Source of the DNA: Nevskiaceae bacterium
GTDB lineage: Bacteria > Pseudomonadota > Gammaproteobacteria > Steroidobacterales > Steroidobacteraceae
DNA: 16,030 nt
Direction: 5' to 3'
Assembly (NCBI GenBank): GCA_024234075.1
Contig: JACKOV010000015.1
Span: forward strand, 1-16,030
The position numbers and the translations under genes were made by a program. How positions within the stretch are numbered: the stretch's first letter is position 1; every line of letters begins with the position of its first letter. Positions 14,161-16,030 of this stretch are shown piece by piece. The notes under the pieces were generated by a model. That model made no database searches. It was not told the DNA's origin and saw nothing but the letters and a program-made list of their open reading frames with translations.

Positions 14161-14691
14161 TTACTGGTTCAACTCGATCATGTAGTCGACCGAGAGCTTC
14201 ACCAGATCGTCGGAGGCATCGGTGCGACCGCCCTTGGCGGGCATGACACCGTCCTTGCCCTGGAAGCCTTCGATCGCGTGCTTGTAAAGCGTCGCCTTGC
14301 CCTGGGCGAGGCGCGGCGCCCAGGCGCCTTTGTCGCCGGACTTCGGCGCGCCGCCGATACCCAGACCATGGCAGGCGGTGCAGGCCATGTCGTACAGGCC
14401 CTTGCCGTCGGTCGGCAGGGCCGCGGCACCACCACCACCACCGGTGTCCGCCGAGCCGGTCGGCGCCTCGATCGCCAGGGCGCTGTTATCTTCGCCGGCG
14501 ACGGCGACCCGCGCGAGCGGCTTGATGCGCTGCTCGACACCGGCGACGTAGCTGGAGTCGGTCTGCAGGTGCGCGAGCTGGGAGCTCGTGCCGACATTGC
14601 GCGCGATCGTCAACAGGACCAGGGCGAGGACGCTCAACAGTCCGATGACCACGCTGAAGATGTTGAAAAACTGCGAGTCCTGCTTGCTCAC
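14161..14691 (-). CDS. Membrane-anchored cytochrome c5 family protein
   Basis: A 176-residue c-type cytochrome. The start is taken as GTG 14691, giving MSKQDSQFFNIFSVVIGLL, the usual cytochrome c5 N-terminus; the frame is open to ATG 14757, but that lies upstream of the likely promoter. One membrane segment (about residues 9-30) anchors it, with the rest periplasmic. After a ~70-residue linker with a glycine run (SADTGGGGGAAALPTDG), the haem site MACTACHG (Cys104, Cys107, His108) and a distal Met150 in DGVMPAKGG form a single class I haem. GAPKSGDKGAWAPRL and DLVKLSVDYMI are family features. It should carry electrons to a terminal oxidase or reductase. It converges on comM with a 26-base gap. 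Confidence 0.93.
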   Translation of the reverse strand: MSKQDSQFFNIFSVVIGLLSVLALVLLTIARNVGTSSQLAHLQTDSSYVAGVEQRIKPLARVAVAGEDNSALAIEAPTGSADTGGGGGAAALPTDGKGLYDMACTACHGLGIGGAPKSGDKGAWAPRLAQGKATLYKHAIEGFQGKDGVMPAKGGRTDASDDLVKLSVDYMIELNQ

Positions 14692-14725
14692 GATCTTGTC
14701 CGGGGGGCTTTTTCGAAGGGTGGGG

Positions 14726-14731
14726 AGTATA
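14726..14731 (-). promoter_or_regulatory. -10 element of the cytochrome c5 gene
   Basis: TATACT within GGTATATACTCC, an AT-rich island in GC-rich DNA, 34 bases upstream of the GTG at 14691. Transcription would begin near 14720 and exclude the ATG at 14757, which supports the chosen start. A clear -35 hexamer is not visible at the normal distance. Confidence 0.6.
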
Positions 14732-14800
14732 TACCGGGTCGGCCCGCGGTCGCCCATCGTGTAATCCCGTCGGGCGATCTCAATCTGCCGCCGACGCCGT

Positions 14801-14825
14801 GAAACGGTTGATGCGAACCGCTTTC
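14801..14825. repeat. Imperfect inverted repeat between the cytochrome c5 and GGDEF-EAL genes
   Basis: GAAACGGTT-GATGCG-AACCGCTTTC: the inner CGGTT/AACCG pairs perfectly and the outer GAAA/TTTC pairs with one bulged base. It lies about 50 bases after the GGDEF-EAL stop and about 70 bases upstream of the cytochrome -10 element. It could be the end of the upstream transcript or an operator for the cytochrome gene. There is no T run next to it on the - strand. Confidence 0.4.
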
Positions 14826-14875
14826 ATCTGGCCCGCGGCCGGAGCCCGGCGCTTATCTGGCGCATCCTGCCCGGT

Positions 14876-16030
14876 TTACGGCTGGGTGCTATCTGCCGGC
14901 GCCACCAGCCGGCGCAGGCGCCGGATTGCGGTGACTTGGGGCAGTTGCTGCAAGAACAGAGCCGCTTCCTGCGCCCCCAGCGGCTGGCTGACCAAGTAGC
15001 CCTGGGCTTCGCGGCATTGGTGCGCCCGCAGCAGCGCGAACTGCCGTTCGTGCTCCACGCCTTCGGCGGCGATGCGCAGGTTCAGGGCACGGGCCATGTC
15101 GATGGTGGCGCGGGCCAGTGCGGCATTGCGGCCGGTGGCGGCAAGATCGGCGACGATCCGACGATCGATCTTGACGCGATCGACCGGCAGCTCCATCAAC
15201 CCTGCCGGGTTGCTGTAGCCACTGCCGAAATCGTCGATGGTCACGGCAATGCCCATGCGCTTCAGGCCCTCGATGGCGCGGCGGGCTGCGGCTTCGTCCA
15301 TGAGCAGCGTGGCCTCGGTGATCTCGACCTCGAGATGGCCAGGTTGCAGCCTGGCGGCGGCCATGGTGCGCTCGATCTCGCTGAACAGGTCGGAGCTGAA
15401 CAGTTGCGAGCCTGCGAGGTTCACGGCGACGCGCTCCAGCGGCAGGCCTGCCTCGAGCCAGCTCGCGGCATCGCGGCAGGCGCGATCCAGGACCCAGCTG
15501 CCGATCGAGGCCATCAGGCCACTGCTTTCGGCGATCGGCAGAAACTCGGACGGCGCGATTGCGCCGATGCCCGGCAGGTCCCAGCGCAGCAGTGCTTCCA
15601 TGCAGCAGGTCTGGTCGTTGCCCGGATCCACCAGCGGCTGGTAGACGAGACGCAGCTGCTGCTCGGGAATCGCACGGCGCAGGCCGGCTTCGAGGGTCGA
15701 GCGCCGCTTCGACAGTTCGGACATCGAGCGATCGAAGAACACGAACGGTTCGCCGCGCGAACGCTTGGCGTGATACATCGCGAGATCCGCGTGTTTCAGC
15801 AACTCGTCGATGTCCGTGCCGTCCTCGGGCCACATCGCGATGCCGATCGACGGCGAGATGGTGATCTCGTGGGCATTGACCTGCACCGGTTCGGCCAGCC
15901 GTTCGAGAATGCGCTGTGCGACCACGCTGGCGTCGTTGCGGCTGGTGATCTCGGCGAGATATACGATGAACTCGTCGCCGCCCTGGCGGGCGAGCATGCG
16001 ACTGTCGCGCTGCAGCGCAGCGGCGCCGGC
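14876..16030 (-). CDS. GGDEF-EAL cyclic-di-GMP signalling protein, C-terminal part
   Basis: The gene enters from the right edge, so only its last 384 residues are visible, starting in the middle of the diguanylate cyclase domain. The active-site motif RQGGDEF is intact, but the inhibitory I-site, five residues upstream, reads RDSR instead of RxxD. ISPSIGIAMWPEDGTDIDELLKHADLAMYHAK completes the GGDEF domain. The EAL phosphodiesterase domain (about residues 110-365) has its catalytic set: Glu145 in MEALLRW, Asn204 in VNLAGSQL, Glu236 in VEITE, the Asp pair in TIDDFGSGYS, Lys287 in VKIDR, Glu323 in AEGVE and Gln343 in AQGYLVSQPL. Both activities are therefore possible, hydrolysis most clearly. 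Any N-terminal sensor domain lies outside the window. No partner gene is adjacent. Confidence 0.95.
   Translation of the reverse strand, partial: AGAAALQRDSRMLARQGGDEFIVYLAEITSRNDASVVAQRILERLAEPVQVNAHEITISPSIGIAMWPEDGTDIDELLKHADLAMYHAKRSRGEPFVFFDRSMSELSKRRSTLEAGLRRAIPEQQLRLVYQPLVDPGNDQTCCMEALLRWDLPGIGAIAPSEFLPIAESSGLMASIGSWVLDRACRDAASWLEAGLPLERVAVNLAGSQLFSSDLFSEIERTMAAARLQPGHLEVEITEATLLMDEAAARRAIEGLKRMGIAVTIDDFGSGYSNPAGLMELPVDRVKIDRRIVADLAATGRNAALARATIDMARALNLRIAAEGVEHERQFALLRAHQCREAQGYLVSQPLGAQEAALFLQQLPQVTAIRRLRRLVAPADSTQP

Noticed and set aside
11950..14802. A 950-codon open frame on the + strand through ubiK and comM
   Set aside because: It is an out-of-frame reading of comM and ubiK plus antisense of the cytochrome gene; the comM frame has all the AAA+ motifs and this one has none.
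1..16030. Mobile element, CRISPR array, phage or tRNA genes
   Set aside because: No transposase, integrase other than XerC, regularly spaced repeats, terminal inverted repeats or tRNA-like cloverleaf was seen on either strand.

Overview
This window comes from the chromosome of a GC-rich gammaproteobacterium. The evidence is gene content and order: a DUF484-xerC block downstream of dapF (the dapF-DUF484-xerC order also seen in enterics) that runs directly into hslV-hslU, a ubiK (yqiC)-comM pair, an AlgZ/AlgR-type two-component pair, a DUF4124 protein, a short cytochrome c5 and a glnK-amtB operon behind a sigma-54 promoter. The style resembles Xanthomonadales/Nevskiales/Steroidobacterales-like lineages, but I cannot place it more precisely by reading alone. 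Only ubiK and comM lie on the + strand; everything else is on the - strand. There is no tRNA, rRNA, insertion sequence, CRISPR array or prophage signature. No gap between genes exceeds 300 bases. The largest are the regulatory region 11964-12229 and the gap 5855-6091.

Layout, low to high coordinates. (1) 1-3941 (-): a compact cluster transcribed CoA-binding protein, dapF, DUF484, xerC, hslV, hslU (hslU cut by the window edge), with a 4-base overlap between xerC and hslV. It combines lysine/peptidoglycan precursor synthesis, chromosome dimer resolution and the HslUV protease. (2) 3938-5854 (-): a Tat-exported DUF1838-like protein followed by a VOC (glyoxalase-fold) gene that carries an in-frame TGA at codon 28 and seems to lack its 3' end, so it looks like a pseudogene. 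(3) 6092-6790 (-): an unrecognised 232-residue protein. (4) 6906-10164 (-): DUF4124 protein, then a 3-hydroxyisobutyrate-dehydrogenase-family enzyme, an AlgZ-type histidine kinase and an AlgR-type LytTR regulator, the last three joined by ATGA overlaps. (5) 10293-12100 (-): glnK-amtB with a sigma-54 -24/-12 element, a possible NtrC site and a strong hairpin after amtB. (6) 12230-14134 (+): ubiK and comM. (7) 14161-16030 (-): a membrane-anchored cytochrome c5, and the 3' part of a GGDEF-EAL protein cut by the window edge.

Most of the window is conserved housekeeping and regulation. I do not see a convincing wholly new system. The items most worth a second look are the decayed VOC gene beside the DUF1838 gene, the translational coupling of a beta-hydroxyacid dehydrogenase to the AlgZ/AlgR pair together with the unknown 232-residue gene after it, and the histidine-rich T-loop of GlnK.
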